A stretch of DNA of 64,000 nucleotides from Parietichytrium sp. I65-24A (GCA_012862575.1 BLSF01000079.1:105843-169842), one strand, 5' to 3'; shown: positions 33,789 to 45,230, numbered from the stretch's first letter. Notes: generated from the sequence alone by a model not told the origin. Numbers and translations are program-made.

Positions 33789-36700
33789 CTAGTCCAAAGC
33801 AAAATGGCCTTGGCCGTCTCGAATTGCCTGCAGCAGACGCTTCTCGAGAATTGCGCGCGAAGAGTATGCAGGAAGCTTGAGATAGACCTGGCAAGTGCTG
33901 CACGACGGAAGATGGTCGTCTGGCTGGTTGGCGCTCTTGCGGACCACGGTGAGTCGAGGCCGAAGCTCCCCGAAGCCACCGATGGGAAGTCGCGGAGAGC
34001 CAGTCAAAAATTGCATAAACAGGCGGCGGTCAGTTTTGTTCAGTCCCGAGAGAACACTGATGAGATCTCGTATCTGCGGGGAGTCATTCTCAAAGCCATG
34101 CTTGCAAATGATGTTTCGAGCGATGACGTCCGCTTGCCAATTCTCCACGTTACTGGCTCCAGACAGGATAGATTGGAGCTCTGCTGGAGTGAAGAGCTCT
34201 AGAGCCTCCACGGGAAAGAATTCATTTATTCCGGCCTTGATCGCCTCCACTTGCTCCAATACGTTGTCGTTAAAGAAAACATCTTGCACGAGGCGAACGT
34301 ATTGATCCAAATTCTCAAGAGAAACGGCGACCTCGCTGCCGTTTGGCACCAGGTCTAGGTCTGGCCGGCCAGGCATCGTAAAGTCCAAACAAAGCCCCTC
34401 CACAATATCCGCGATTTGCTTCTTTGCTTGGGAGAACTGCTTCGACGAAATGTCATCGGAGCCCTCCGAATCTCCATATCGGTAGAGAGACTGATGCTTC
34501 GCTGCCAAGGACTGCAGGTATGCTAGAGAACGGCCGAGCTTTTCATCCACCAGAGCTATATCCTCAAGTTTCAAAGGGATGCCAAGCAACAGTTTGCAAA
34601 GCGGAATGGAGAACGGAAGGTCCAAGAGTCTTCGGTCCTGCATTGCTTTTCCGATAAATCGCCCCACAAACGTAAAGAGTTCCAAAGATCGAGATTTTGT
34701 GTGTTGCGAGCTCAATACGCCTGGACGTTCCACTTTCACCTCCGAAGCGCTCAGCTGAGACATGGAGCCCTGTAGAGCACCGTCGTTGACTACTGACGAC
34801 AATATCGTCGTGCTAGAGGAGCTGCTCGACTGACCTGTCGTTTCTTTCTCACACCCCTCGGTCTTGATCAAGTCCACGTTGCCAACTCCGTCCTTCACTT
34901 GATCCTCTTTGCTTGCCTCCTTTCCCTCTGCGGAATCTGTTGCTGGGAGAGTGCTTGGCCAGAGCCCTTGGGGATGAAAGATATACTGCACATTTTCAAC
35001 TTCCTTAGCGCCTCCTCGCGGCTCGTCTTCAAAAGGTCTCCAGAGCTGGAGGTCTGATCGCTGGAGTTCTTGGCAAACCAACGAGTAGAACTCCAAAGTT
35101 GGTCCCAAACCGTGGCCCGTCTCGTTACTAAATTCCACTGAGAGGACGTGCTGTCGCGCGGCTTTCTTTTGCAAGAGAAAGATTGCCGCGTCCAAGACCC
35201 GCGTTCGGGGCACGCTAGCCTTCTGCTTGCGGAGTGATCCAATATGGCCTCGCGTACTCCCGTCGATGTTGGCCACAATTCTTGTCCCATGTTTAGATGA
35301 AGACCTTGCGTTTTCCAAGCCTCCAGCGTGTAAGAAACGGGTGTGCTCTGCCACGCGAGAATGGAGTGAAATTCGAGAATCCACGTCTGGACTAAACGAG
35401 TGAAGAGCTCTAGAGAATGGAGATCGCGCCCCTGGCACTGTACCAGGTACCGGGGAGGTTGCCGAAAGCTGCACCGGAGAGCTCTGTGGAGTCGGCGTTC
35501 GCTCGGGACGATTATCGAGTGCTGAATTAACTTCCCTTGCGCCAAGAACGACCTCTTCTCCATCTTGCGCATCGCCATCGTCGTCTTCGCCGTCATCGTA
35601 GTTGTCATTTCGGCCGTCCGTCTCGGTTCCCAACGTGCCCTCGCTCGCAGCTTCGCCCGCTTGCGCTACATTGAGGCGCTGAAGCCGAGATGAAGAAGAA
35701 CTCTGCTGTCGCTGGTGCCTGAGATTGGAGGATACACCATTAAGGTCTCCATCGTCAATTGCGTCGTCCTGCCTGATCCTGTTTGCGGCCCGACCGATCC
35801 CAAATGCAGTGGTCTCGAACAATAGCATTCTGGCTTCAAGTGGAATGAGGAATTTGTAGCTTTTGCCCAGGGTCCAGATCCATTTCGGAAGAGAGTTTGA
35901 GCATACGGAGAGGGCGTCCTGAACCTGCAGCACAAACTTTTGCGTAAGCCTTTGACTGCTTAGAGATTGCAAACTCGAAGGCGGGGTCCAGGTTCCCAGC
36001 CCCCGCTTTTCGGCATGCAGTCCTGAGAGTTTCATCAGGACATCCAAGATAGACTGTACGCTGGACTCGATCGAGCAGCCCGATTTGACTGCGATGTCCG
36101 GAAATTCGCCCTGCCTCGGCGTAGTAACCGGTGAGATGCTCATATCTCGAGCGCGAGACAAAGAACTCTGCCGAAGCCTCGCACTTTGACCCCTGCTGGA
36201 TGGAGCTTCCAACAACTTCTTCAGGTTTGAATGCTTCACTGCAGCAGAAATCGCCTGAAACTGATCAGAAGGTGGATCAAATCGAAAACCCTCCGGGCCG
36301 CCTCCTTTCGGTTTTGTCAACACTCTACACCGAAACGATCGATTGAACGTAAGCAATGGGCGAAGCGCCAGGCCGGCAAATGGAATGTTGTGAAAGGCGG
36401 TCCCCATGGGCTCACTCCAGTCCCCGTTTAACGAGAAAGAAATGTTGGCTCGCTTTGTTCGAGGGAGTATCTCAATTGCACACCCTATCACGTCTCCAGA
36501 CCTCCACAGCTTGCCCCACTCCGCCGAGTCGACGTTCCACCTTTTTTTGCGGCTCCCATCAAAAGCCCAGCTATGCTGATCATCACCGCAGCCTACCCCG
36601 CGAGCATCGTCAGGCTGAAAGAAAGCCGCCGCCCAACCTATCTGAGCGAGGCCAGGGCGGATCACCTCTACTTCCCAGTACCACTTTCCGCTTGTAACCC

Positions 36701-39700
36701 AGGCTCCAAATATTGTGCAAGATGGAAAGTGGGAATCCACAATGATAGACCCGTCCGTATGGTGCGCAATCGAGCCTTCAAGCGCCACCACGGAACCTGG
36801 TACTACCCATGTATCCCATCTCAAGAAGGGTGCCTCTCCCAAGTCGTATTGCAGCTTGCAATTTTCGCTCCAAGATTTGAGCACGCACTTGCCTTCGGAA
36901 ACTCCGAATCCATTCCCCCTCTCGCTTCTGGATCGAGATGGCTCGGAAGTAATGCTTGAGGTGGACTCCGGGGACCTGGGCGCAGCACGGAACTTCAGTT
37001 GACTAATCGATTCTAACAACATGGAGCTGCTCTTAAAAGTGTGCTGCTCGTTCTGAAAGGAGCATCTAATACTCACGCGAATGTCCTCATCGCCCTCCGC
37101 ACGTTCGCTAGCCCATCGGTGTTGGCGCTCGCCTCGGTGCTGCGAGGAAGACGAAGAGTCTGGTGTGTCTGATTCCTGGGCCTCAGCAGCGAGCCACAAT
37201 GGCAGCTTCTCAGGTTTAAGGTCACCAAGCAACAAACTTTCGTGTGCCTCTCCCAAAACGCGAGTCGTCTGAAGCCTCAGCCCATCACTTTGGCCCGATT
37301 GTATTTCTGTGTGCTTATTGTCAGACTGCGAGTCCCTGGCCAAAAGATGAGACCGGAGCTGAACAGGAATTCTTCCGCGCAGCAAACTGCCCAAGCCGTT
37401 CCTTGTCAATAAACTGAGGATATTGGGACTACCACTGCTCCGAGAGCGTAGGGCCATTTTCTGCAAAAATTCCAGCATCGCCTGTGGATTTTCCGTATCC
37501 AAATTTGGAGGGAAAAGATCTGCGTCATCCGATTCGCCGGGAGCGATAGCGTCATCACCTGTCTCCTCGTTCCCGTTTTCCACCTCCTCCGCAGGACCAC
37601 GGCGCCATTTTCTACTGGAGCGCCCCTTTCCTGCGCGGCCTTTGCCCTTTCCATCCTTTCCTTGAGGCGACTCCTTGGAGGCACCGTCCTCGCCACCTCT
37701 GCTTGAGCTACTACTACTCTTGCGCTTATGGCTTGGGACCCTCTTTTGAGCAGCTGCGGCTGCAGCGCTTTCAAGTATAGAAGCTTCAACTTTCGTCAAC
37801 AATTCCTCCACGACGTCAAAACATCCACAAGGATTAACGCGGTTCATGGCCAGGCACTTTAGAATCGCACTGCTGTTATTGCCCTCCAGGGCTTGGTCAA
37901 TGGCCTCAATATCCAGAACCGTGTACTTTGGAGGCTTTGAGGGCAGAAGATCTTTCATCTGCACATTCTTTCGAATGTTGTGATGTCCATTAAAGCTAAT
38001 CACAACGGTATCAGCACCTCTTCCCAAGCGCTTCAAGTCTTCTGCTAACGGGTCCGTTCCGAGCAGTGTTGCTTCGAGCACATAATTTGTTCGGTCTTGG
38101 AAGTGAGCAGGAAGATATACTACGGAGCCGGGTTTGAGGGCCTTCAAGGCCTTTTTAGACTTTCCGGACTGCCGAGCCATAGGAGGGACGGCTCCGATGC
38201 GTTGAATGAGCCACAAAATCTCGCTTGCTGTAATGTCCGAAGACTGCGTTGGGGTGCCGTTGCCTTCAGGGTTGCTGGAACCCCGCTGACCAGTTTCTTT
38301 CGCTATTCCGCTGTGCGAGAGAATCGGCGCTACCGAATCCACAGCAAGGTTGACCCAGGTTTCAGAGATAGACGACCTCTCCCCAAGATCGTGAACCAAT
38401 ACGTATGGCCCTTCCTTGTTTCCCAGCATATCCGATGCGGCTAATCGAGGGCCCGAGGAAACAGCAATGACTGTCGCAGGAAACCAGCCTCCACAGTTTG
38501 CCTTAATATTCACGTCAAGAGCCATGCCAATACTGAGTTCATTTAAGCTGAAAGACCCATTGGACACTTGTTTCACCAGGCTCTCATCCTGCTCAATGAT
38601 TTCTCGCGCGTTTGGTCGCGATTTACTACTGCCGCGATCTTTCGTCTCGGTGCTACCGAGCAAAGCTATTCTCGGAGAGCTCGCAAGAACCCACCGTTCA
38701 AGCGCACAAGACTCGCTATCCTTGTCCTTACTACCGCGAACAGTACTATTAGAGCCCTGATCATTCTGAAGGTTGTTTCCTCGAAGACGCAGGAGAAGGG
38801 CCCTTTGACGTTTGCCGATGTCAACCGAAAACTGCACCACCGCAGGTTTCCATACCTCGTCAAAGTCGAGCAAGTCCACGTGGACGCCTTCTCCAAGCGA
38901 GTTCCTCCACGCCTCTTTGTCGTCTGCGTCCTCCTCCACATTCAAGAGCAAGTCGCTCTCGTTCTCCTCCTTCTCGACATCAAATTTGTTCTCCGCTCCG
39001 TATCGGTGCACACTAGCATGACCAGAGTCCATCCAGAGAATTAAAGCAGCGCATTGATCCATCCGATTCTTCCACGGACACAGCTCGAGCACAATGCCTC
39101 TGGGATTCGATTCGCTTTTGCCGCCCGAGCTCGAGTCCATTTCTGATGAGTTGGCCCAGTCTTTTCCCCTTCGCACCACAGATCCGGGGCGAAGAGCCTT
39201 TGCGTGCGCTCCCTGCAAATGTAGGAGCGCCGCCTTTTCGGCATTAAGCACAGCGTACACGAGAGCTTGACGAAAGTGTTTACCAATCACTGACTCCAAG
39301 TCGGACACCAACACAAGTGGCTCCGCGAGAATGTAATGCCTAAAGTTGTCAATCTCCTCCACCACTGTGAAGCCCGAGTCTTTGTACAGATCTCCACCGA
39401 ATTGAGCAAGAATATTTTGCGCAACACCGTCCACAATAAGCTGAACGTGCTTGGTGAGTTCATCCAAGGGTTGGACAGTGAAAAGCTCCGCTTTAGAGAG
39501 ACTAGAGATTCCGCCGCTCAGATTGACGCGGAACTTCTCCTCGGCATGGAGCAGAGACAACAGCTTGTTGACGAGTTTCAGAACGGCACCGTCTGACTCA
39601 GTGCAAAACACCTCAAAGAACACGTACCGAGCATTTTCATCAGAAAGAACCAATTGCATCGCTTGCACAAGGCCGCTCTTGCCCATTTCGAACAGCGTCA

Positions 39701-42266
39701 GGCCATCGCGCCCAACTAACAGGGCCTTGAGTTCCTCGAGGGGCTGCACCCATTGCACGCGGCCTTCTACATAATCCTTCCCGAGCAATCCGGAGGCATT
39801 CTCCTGCAGGGCCACCCGCGATGTCTCATCCCCATTATTATCCGAATACGTTCGCCTCTTCTTCTCGGGGCGATCAGAGCACAGAATTTCAGCGCCAGTG
39901 CCAACTACCTGATCCTGTATTATGGGTTGAGACGCGCTTCGTCGTTTGCGTCGAGACTTTGCAGAGCTTGACTTGCTCGCGCGAGCGCCCTTCGAGCCGG
40001 AGGCCACGGAGGTTGAGCCGGCTTGTTCATCCTCGAGGACGTCGTGGGATCCACTGAGTGACTCTTCCATCTCATTGTCTGAACAACATGGGGATGTGGG
40101 CTTGTTCAAAAAGGCGACTTGCGAGCCGCTCTCCACGCGACCCCCAGCATTGCCGACCATACCAGTCACGGTGGCAATGCGGTCGCAGATAGCTTCCAGT
40201 GCCGCAAGATGAGAGTTTTCCCCGCTGCACAAGGAGCAAGACGACTCCGCACTATGTGATTTGACTTTGTTGACTTCGTGGAACATGTCGAGACAGTTTT
40301 CTGCGAGTCTAAGGGCTGCACGAGGCTCCTTCCTGTGAATGATGTTGGTGAGTCGCTCCAAGACTCCCTCTCGCTTCAGCACGGAGGAGGAGACTTCCGG
40401 AATGCGAAGCAAGTCGACCATGACCACCTGGAGTGCGGCTCTCACCAGGGGCGCATCGTCAGAGATTAGAGCGGATGCAATTGCTCCAAAGCATCCCGTT
40501 TGAGAGAAAGACGAACCTTCGAGCCGCTGATGCGCCAGGTCACTTTCACTAGCATAAAAATTAATGGCCCCAAGCAGCGTCAACGCCTTTAGCTGAGTGG
40601 ACAGAAAGCAAGAGTCTGTGGAGATATGTACAAGCTCTTCGCTCAGCCTGTACATGACCTCCTTCCTAACATTTTCGTGCTGCTCCCAGACCTTCTGAAT
40701 GTCCTGTACAGTTGAGCTTTTGTATTGTTCTGCCAGAGCGTCGATGCTTGGCTTCGACTTTGATCTCACTGCTTCTGCGCGTTGCTGAATTTGGGGGCAC
40801 ACCTGGCCACACATCTCGCAGGATGAAGTCGTGATAGAGTTGTGGTATGTACAAATTGGGCAAGCCCACATGTCTCCGATAATGAGCCCTGCATCGCTCC
40901 CTTCCGCGCCGTCCGCGGACACCGCGCCGCCGCAAGTACCTTCATTGGTGGGAGCTTCTCCTGGCTGGTCGCAAGTGTTTCCGCCGGACGAAGACGAGGA
41001 AGAAGAGGCTGCGGCTGAAGTGTCTCCACGGCCAGTCGCCCTCTTTTTGAGCAGGTCTTTCACTGCAGCTATCTCCTCCTCAGAACACATGTCCGGAAGT
41101 GTGGGAATCATTGAGGCCACAAGATCAAGCATGTTGGTTGTGTCTTCTTCCACTCTCCGGAGTTGCAGCAGGTTGTTGCCACTCCGATGCTGACTGCCCT
41201 CTTCCGCATGAACGTATGACGCGAGCCGTTCCCGGTTTGCGCGACTAGAAATTGCCGGCGACGATGAAGAGGACGACGACGATGAAGAAGAAGATGATGA
41301 GGGTGCGGCCTTGCTATCTTTGTCCGCTTGAAAAGACTCGTTCGCGCTATCCGAGAGGTGGTTTCTCGAATTGGCTCGAAGCTGTTGTTGGAGCGTGGCG
41401 ATAAGGTTACACTCAACCATGCGGGCGATCCGTTCAGGGCACATTCGCGACACACACGCAAGAGCTTTGTACAATAGTGGCTGAAAGTTGGCCCCGAGCT
41501 TTTCAGCAATCGAATTTTGAAGAATCTTCACAAGAGCGTTAGCAATAGAATCCGGGACAATCTCTTTCACCATGACCTCCTGCCAGGAGACATTGCTCTC
41601 CCGATCGCCGCCTCTCGCGAATCGCGTAAAGCATTTCTCGTAAGACGTCAGAAGCCTTGCGATGGACAGACAGGCGAACCGTAAGACCTGCTCGTCAGTG
41701 GAGTTGAACCAGTTGTGAAGCACCGGCAGCACCACGAGGACGAACGAGGCGTCAGCTTTGCACTTTTCCTCCGTAGAACCTTCGCACACGAAAGAGCACA
41801 CAAGCGAGAACGTCTCGAGCGCCTTGATCTGCATGTGATGAGGGAAGAAGTCAAAGAAAGACGTGCACGCGCTCAAGGCGTCTGCGCGCAAAAGCATTTT
41901 GAAATGCCCAGGTTTGTGCTTGGAGTGTTTGGCAAAGAAGCTTATGCATCCGAGGCACTGCTCGGCCGCCTCCAAGTCCTGAAACTGAAGCAGCTTGCCG
42001 CACAGCACCGCAAGCCCATTGTAGCTGAGGAGCTGCCTGGTGCATCGTGGCTCGATGTCCAAAATAGTGTTGATCGCTCTCGCGCTCAGCACCGCAGCTT
42101 CTGGGTGGTGCACCGTCGGCGACCTCAGGATCCTCAACAGCGACGAGATGAACGGCGCAGCGCGGATGTCCGCTTGTCCAAGCGTCAGTATGGAGCACAG
42201 CGTCCTCAGGCTCTCCACAAGCCCTTCCTCGTCCTCCAAATCGCCCAGCCCGCTCAGCAGCTCCAT
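33789..42266 (-). CDS. HECT E3 ubiquitin ligase with RanBP2 zinc finger and SPRY domain
   Basis: A single 8.5-kb exon encodes 2825 residues. Order: N-terminal armadillo-like helices (about 1-260), poly-Ser (about 325-345), a RanBP2-type zinc finger DMWACPICTYHN...CEMCGQV (about 465-490), a long region with Lys/Ser-rich stretches, a SPRY domain (WYWEVEV...VGCGDDQHSWAFDG; about 1850-1990), then a C-terminal HECT domain (about 2355-2825) with a Ser-rich insertion. HECT blocks include GHGLGPTLEFYSLV and FVGRFIGKAMQDRRLLDLPF. The catalytic cysteine is Cys2792 in LPSCSTCQVYLKLPAYS. The ARM-plus-HECT layout and these blocks resemble the TRIP12/UFD4/UPL3 class; the added zinc finger and SPRY are unusual for it. 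It should transfer ubiquitin to substrates recognised by the ARM, SPRY or zinc-finger parts. Confidence 0.93.
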   Translation of the reverse strand: MELLSGLGDLEDEEGLVESLRTLCSILTLGQADIRAAPFISSLLRILRSPTVHHPEAAVLSARAINTILDIEPRCTRQLLSYNGLAVLCGKLLQFQDLEAAEQCLGCISFFAKHSKHKPGHFKMLLRADALSACTSFFDFFPHHMQIKALETFSLVCSFVCEGSTEEKCKADASFVLVVLPVLHNWFNSTDEQVLRFACLSIARLLTSYEKCFTRFARGGDRESNVSWQEVMVKEIVPDSIANALVKILQNSIAEKLGANFQPLLYKALACVSRMCPERIARMVECNLIATLQQQLRANSRNHLSDSANESFQADKDSKAAPSSSSSSSSSSSSSSPAISSRANRERLASYVHAEEGSQHRSGNNLLQLRRVEEDTTNMLDLVASMIPTLPDMCSEEEIAAVKDLLKKRATGRGDTSAAASSSSSSSGGNTCDQPGEAPTNEGTCGGAVSADGAEGSDAGLIIGDMWACPICTYHNSITTSSCEMCGQVCPQIQQRAEAVRSKSKPSIDALAEQYKSSTVQDIQKVWEQHENVRKEVMYRLSEELVHISTDSCFLSTQLKALTLLGAINFYASESDLAHQRLEGSSFSQTGCFGAIASALISDDAPLVRAALQVVMVDLLRIPEVSSSVLKREGVLERLTNIIHRKEPRAALRLAENCLDMFHEVNKVKSHSAESSCSLCSGENSHLAALEAICDRIATVTGMVGNAGGRVESGSQVAFLNKPTSPCCSDNEMEESLSGSHDVLEDEQAGSTSVASGSKGARASKSSSAKSRRKRRSASQPIIQDQVVGTGAEILCSDRPEKKRRTYSDNNGDETSRVALQENASGLLGKDYVEGRVQWVQPLEELKALLVGRDGLTLFEMGKSGLVQAMQLVLSDENARYVFFEVFCTESDGAVLKLVNKLLSLLHAEEKFRVNLSGGISSLSKAELFTVQPLDELTKHVQLIVDGVAQNILAQFGGDLYKDSGFTVVEEIDNFRHYILAEPLVLVSDLESVIGKHFRQALVYAVLNAEKAALLHLQGAHAKALRPGSVVRRGKDWANSSEMDSSSGGKSESNPRGIVLELCPWKNRMDQCAALILWMDSGHASVHRYGAENKFDVEKEENESDLLLNVEEDADDKEAWRNSLGEGVHVDLLDFDEVWKPAVVQFSVDIGKRQRALLLRLRGNNLQNDQGSNSTVRGSKDKDSESCALERWVLASSPRIALLGSTETKDRGSSKSRPNAREIIEQDESLVKQVSNGSFSLNELSIGMALDVNIKANCGGWFPATVIAVSSGPRLAASDMLGNKEGPYVLVHDLGERSSISETWVNLAVDSVAPILSHSGIAKETGQRGSSNPEGNGTPTQSSDITASEILWLIQRIGAVPPMARQSGKSKKALKALKPGSVVYLPAHFQDRTNYVLEATLLGTDPLAEDLKRLGRGADTVVISFNGHHNIRKNVQMKDLLPSKPPKYTVLDIEAIDQALEGNNSSAILKCLAMNRVNPCGCFDVVEELLTKVEASILESAAAAAAQKRVPSHKRKSSSSSSRGGEDGASKESPQGKDGKGKGRAGKGRSSRKWRRGPAEEVENGNEETGDDAIAPGESDDADLFPPNLDTENPQAMLEFLQKMALRSRSSGSPNILSLLTRNGLGSLLRGRIPVQLRSHLLARDSQSDNKHTEIQSGQSDGLRLQTTRVLGEAHESLLLGDLKPEKLPLWLAAEAQESDTPDSSSSSQHRGERQHRWASERAEGDEDIRVSIRCSFQNEQHTFKSSSMLLESISQLKFRAAPRSPESTSSITSEPSRSRSERGNGFGVSEGKCVLKSWSENCKLQYDLGEAPFLRWDTWVVPGSVVALEGSIAHHTDGSIIVDSHFPSCTIFGAWVTSGKWYWEVEVIRPGLAQIGWAAAFFQPDDARGVGCGDDQHSWAFDGSRKKRWNVDSAEWGKLWRSGDVIGCAIEILPRTKRANISFSLNGDWSEPMGTAFHNIPFAGLALRPLLTFNRSFRCRVLTKPKGGGPEGFRFDPPSDQFQAISAAVKHSNLKKLLEAPSSRGQSARLRQSSLSRARDMSISPVTTPRQGEFPDIAVKSGCSIESSVQSILDVLMKLSGLHAEKRGLGTWTPPSSLQSLSSQRLTQKFVLQVQDALSVCSNSLPKWIWTLGKSYKFLIPLEARMLLFETTAFGIGRAANRIRQDDAIDDGDLNGVSSNLRHQRQQSSSSSRLQRLNVAQAGEAASEGTLGTETDGRNDNYDDGEDDDGDAQDGEEVVLGAREVNSALDNRPERTPTPQSSPVQLSATSPVPGTVPGARSPFSRALHSFSPDVDSRISLHSRVAEHTRFLHAGGLENARSSSKHGTRIVANIDGSTRGHIGSLRKQKASVPRTRVLDAAIFLLQKKAARQHVLSVEFSNETGHGLGPTLEFYSLVCQELQRSDLQLWRPFEDEPRGGAKEVENVQYIFHPQGLWPSTLPATDSAEGKEASKEDQVKDGVGNVDLIKTEGCEKETTGQSSSSSSTTILSSVVNDGALQGSMSQLSASEVKVERPGVLSSQHTKSRSLELFTFVGRFIGKAMQDRRLLDLPFSIPLCKLLLGIPLKLEDIALVDEKLGRSLAYLQSLAAKHQSLYRYGDSEGSDDISSKQFSQAKKQIADIVEGLCLDFTMPGRPDLDLVPNGSEVAVSLENLDQYVRLVQDVFFNDNVLEQVEAIKAGINEFFPVEALELFTPAELQSILSGASNVENWQADVIARNIICKHGFENDSPQIRDLISVLSGLNKTDRRLFMQFLTGSPRLPIGGFGELRPRLTVVRKSANQPDDHLPSCSTCQVYLKLPAYSSRAILEKRLLQAIRDGQGHFALD

Positions 42267-42496
42267 CTCTCCTGCTCGGTACTTTGCTGCGCCACTTCAA
42301 ACACACCCCACACCCCACACGCCACACGCCACACGCCACAGCCCCTCACTCTCCGTGCTGCCGTGCTGCCGTGCGCTCGCGTCGCACTGTGGGGACTTTG
42401 TGGGGACCTTGTGGGGACTTTTGTGGGGACCTGTGGGACGCACCAGAAACTCGACCCACCCTCCTAAAAAGCAGGATTCAGAAGCACGTGCCCGTC

Positions 42497-42760
42497 GCTC
42501 TCTCTCTCTCTCTCTCTCTCTTTCTGTGTGTGTGTGTGTGTCGCTCTCTGTCGGTTCTTCTGCTTTGGTTGTTCGGTTGTTCGGTTGTTCTGTTCTCCTC
42601 CTCCTCCTCCTCCCGGACCTTGCTGCTTGCTTCCCTCTCTTGCTCTTTCTTTCTCTCTCTCTCTCTCTTTCTTGACTCGTATCTCTCTCTCTCTCTCTCT
42701 GTTTCCTGTTTCCTCTGTTTCCTCTCTCTCTCTCTCTGTCTTCTCTCTCTCTCTGCGGGA
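42497..42760. repeat. CT/GT microsatellite belt upstream of HECT gene
   Basis: Several CT dinucleotide tracts with one GT tract, separated by short unique sequence. On the minus strand these are purine-rich tracts 230-500 bp upstream of the HECT start. Confidence 0.85.
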
Positions 42761-42982
42761 GGAATGGAAGGAAGGAGTCCTACTAGGTGCTAGCGACCTT
42801 CCCTCTGGCTCCTACTGTGCTGGTAAGAGGAGTGAGAACGGTTCCCTTCTACTACTGGAGACAGTAATTGGTTGAGTAGGGGACTACGAAGAGGGAGAGA
42901 GAGAGAGATGATGCACAGAAGGAATCCGGAGTTGTTGGAATGTGGCCTGAGACGGAGCGGATGAAGGTTTACTCACTGTCAG

Positions 42983-42990
42983 TACCGGTA
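42983..42990. promoter_or_regulatory. TACCGGTA palindrome
   Basis: Lies within the 10-bp palindrome GTACCGGTAC (42982-42991), about 720 bp upstream of the HECT start. Functional role is inference. Confidence 0.3.
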
Positions 42991-43557
42991 CGCATATGCA
43001 TTTCAAGTTGCACATGATGTGTATGTGTATATGATATGATATGTGTATGTGTATGTGTCTGCTAGCCAGTTGGCAGTGTGAGAGATCGTGAAGAACTCGG
43101 AATGCTTCCGGGAACGTGCGCTTTGCTGATTTTCCGGTTCTTCACTTTCTCTCACGTCCACTCTCAATGTTAATCATAATTGCCAGTATGATCACTTTTC
43201 TTCGGAACCTAAGTCGACGTCTACTACTAAAGCTACGAATAGACATTTCTTTCCGGATCTCGTAGATAGCTTCGCCTCCTGTAATTCCTTATCTAGAAGA
43301 CCCTTGGGTTCCTTACATAGAAAGCCTTATCCGGTGCTATGGCACGTCGGGGCATATTCGGTTCCGCAGTGCTAACTTTGAGGCGAGCTAAGTGGAAGGT
43401 GGAAACTGGGAGGCGGAAGGCGGAAGATGCGCGTGCGCAGCGAGTTGGGAGTAGCGCGGTGGTATATAGAGCTAGCCTTTGTGGAGTTTCAGTTGGCAAT
43501 TGACAACACACGTTTTGGACGGAGCTTGGGCCGAGATGTTGGACAGCTGTTGTTTGC

Positions 43558-43578
43558 TGAATTCTGAATTTCTGAACT
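43558..43578 (+). repeat. GAATTCT tandem heptamer
   Basis: Reads GCTGAATTCTGAATTTCTGAA. A second copy, TTCTGAATTCTGAATTCTGG, is at about 43704-43723. Both match words near 11685 and 12365. Confidence 0.65.
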
Positions 43579-45230
43579 TTGCAGAAACTGAGAAGCTGAG
43601 GTCTCTGTGCTTCCGAGTTCTAAAGCTGGCAGCAGATTGGGTTCTGGCAAGCGGAAGCGAGTGCGGTATGGAGCGGTGCTTCGTGCCACGGTTGGCTGGA
43701 ATCTTCTGAATTCTGAATTCTGGTAGACCGGGGCGCCGAAAAAAGTGCCCCGCTGGTCCTGTCGGGCAAAGCTTTGGGGGGAATTCGTAAGACGCACGGC
43801 CATAAGCAATAGCAGAGAGGGCGGTGCCAGTAGTACTCAAGAGTTCCACATTGTTCTGACAGTGACTGACATGAATCTTCTACATCATTGAAGCGAACGA
43901 CTGTGGATGGAAGCATGCGAGGGGTGAGGCATGAGAGCCGAGCGCTCATGGATGTATCCATCTGAATCAGAAAGTTTCGTCGAGTGTGGCGAGTGCGGGA
44001 AACCGTTTAGGGAAGCCGGAGAGCTTGGAAGATACACTTTAGAACAGTTTATCTGAATCAGAATGGCGGAAAGTGATGCAATAGAGATACAACATCTTAT
44101 GGACATGATGCGGCTTTCCAGGTTATCCAGTCAACACCAGCGAAACGCACGACGAGCCCACGTCGCTGCATATAAAGTTCATCTTCTTCTGCTTGAGGAA
44201 AATGTGTGGAGGGGACCCCAACTTGCATTCGTGTCGCGAACAGTATTTTACTACTTGTCAAGTCAGATTGCAATCTAAATTGCAAGCGCGAGATCATAGT
44301 TATCGAGTGCCATCCGTCGGAAGAGTGCGAGGTCACTCGGTTTGAGGTGGCTGCTGCGCGTGGGCGGAAGAGGTGGAGTGAAAAGTCGAAAGATTACCAC
44401 TTCGACCCAAAAGAGCGCCAGGTTCCCAGGACTAACAGTCTAGCTTTGTTCACAGCTTCAGGCACGCTGTCGGATGCAGCTTTAATTCTCCATTCGACCG
44501 TGAAATTTTGAATGTTCTGTACTTACACAAATATAGTCTTTCCTAATATTTTCCGACACCTTCGGCTCCTTCTGATTTCAGTTCTCTGCCTTTGTTCGCG
44601 CAATACCTGGGAAAAGTACTGTCTCACACTCTTAGCTCTGATGAAGCAACCGCGGCGTGACCATTGAGGCCTCCGAGGACTCGAAAATTCGGGGAGTCTG
44701 CCAGGGTGTACCACACCTACCAAAATGGAAAAACTATGCTTTGCTGTGTCCGAGCAACCACTCTACAAGCTGGTTAGTGGTACAACTCGGAATTTGCATT
44801 TGGCTTCAATATCGGCCGAACCTCAGCGACCATCTTCGAGACATTCACGGGCACGAGCGCCGGTTTGGGAGTTTATCTGGCCATTTGAGCACTTTTTGGT
44901 GCACCACTACCCCATCACGGGCAGGGGTTGCTGCAGCTCTGGGAACGATCGGCGTCGGCGCAAAACGTTGCAAACATCCTTAGACCATACCAGCATGTGG
45001 CAGTGACATCCCATGGTCAGCCCAAGCCAGCCCACATCATCCAAACCACATTTTGATTGGCTTGTTGACGATAACAGAGCCAGTCTTGCCTGGAAGTTTC
45101 GCATCCTCCCACGGGTACTAATAATCCTTACACCAAATTGGTACTCAAGAGGTAAAGAGCAGAAACGAACTTCTATTGTTCCCGAGAGATCCGTTCGCCG
45201 TGGAGTGAGCCTGAGCTGAGCTGACTAAAT

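Noticed and set aside
44063-44511. Two overlapping frames in the HECT-CFAP58 gap that look mildly protein-like
   Set aside because: They lie in different frames and no standard donor/acceptor pair joins them; no family is recognised.
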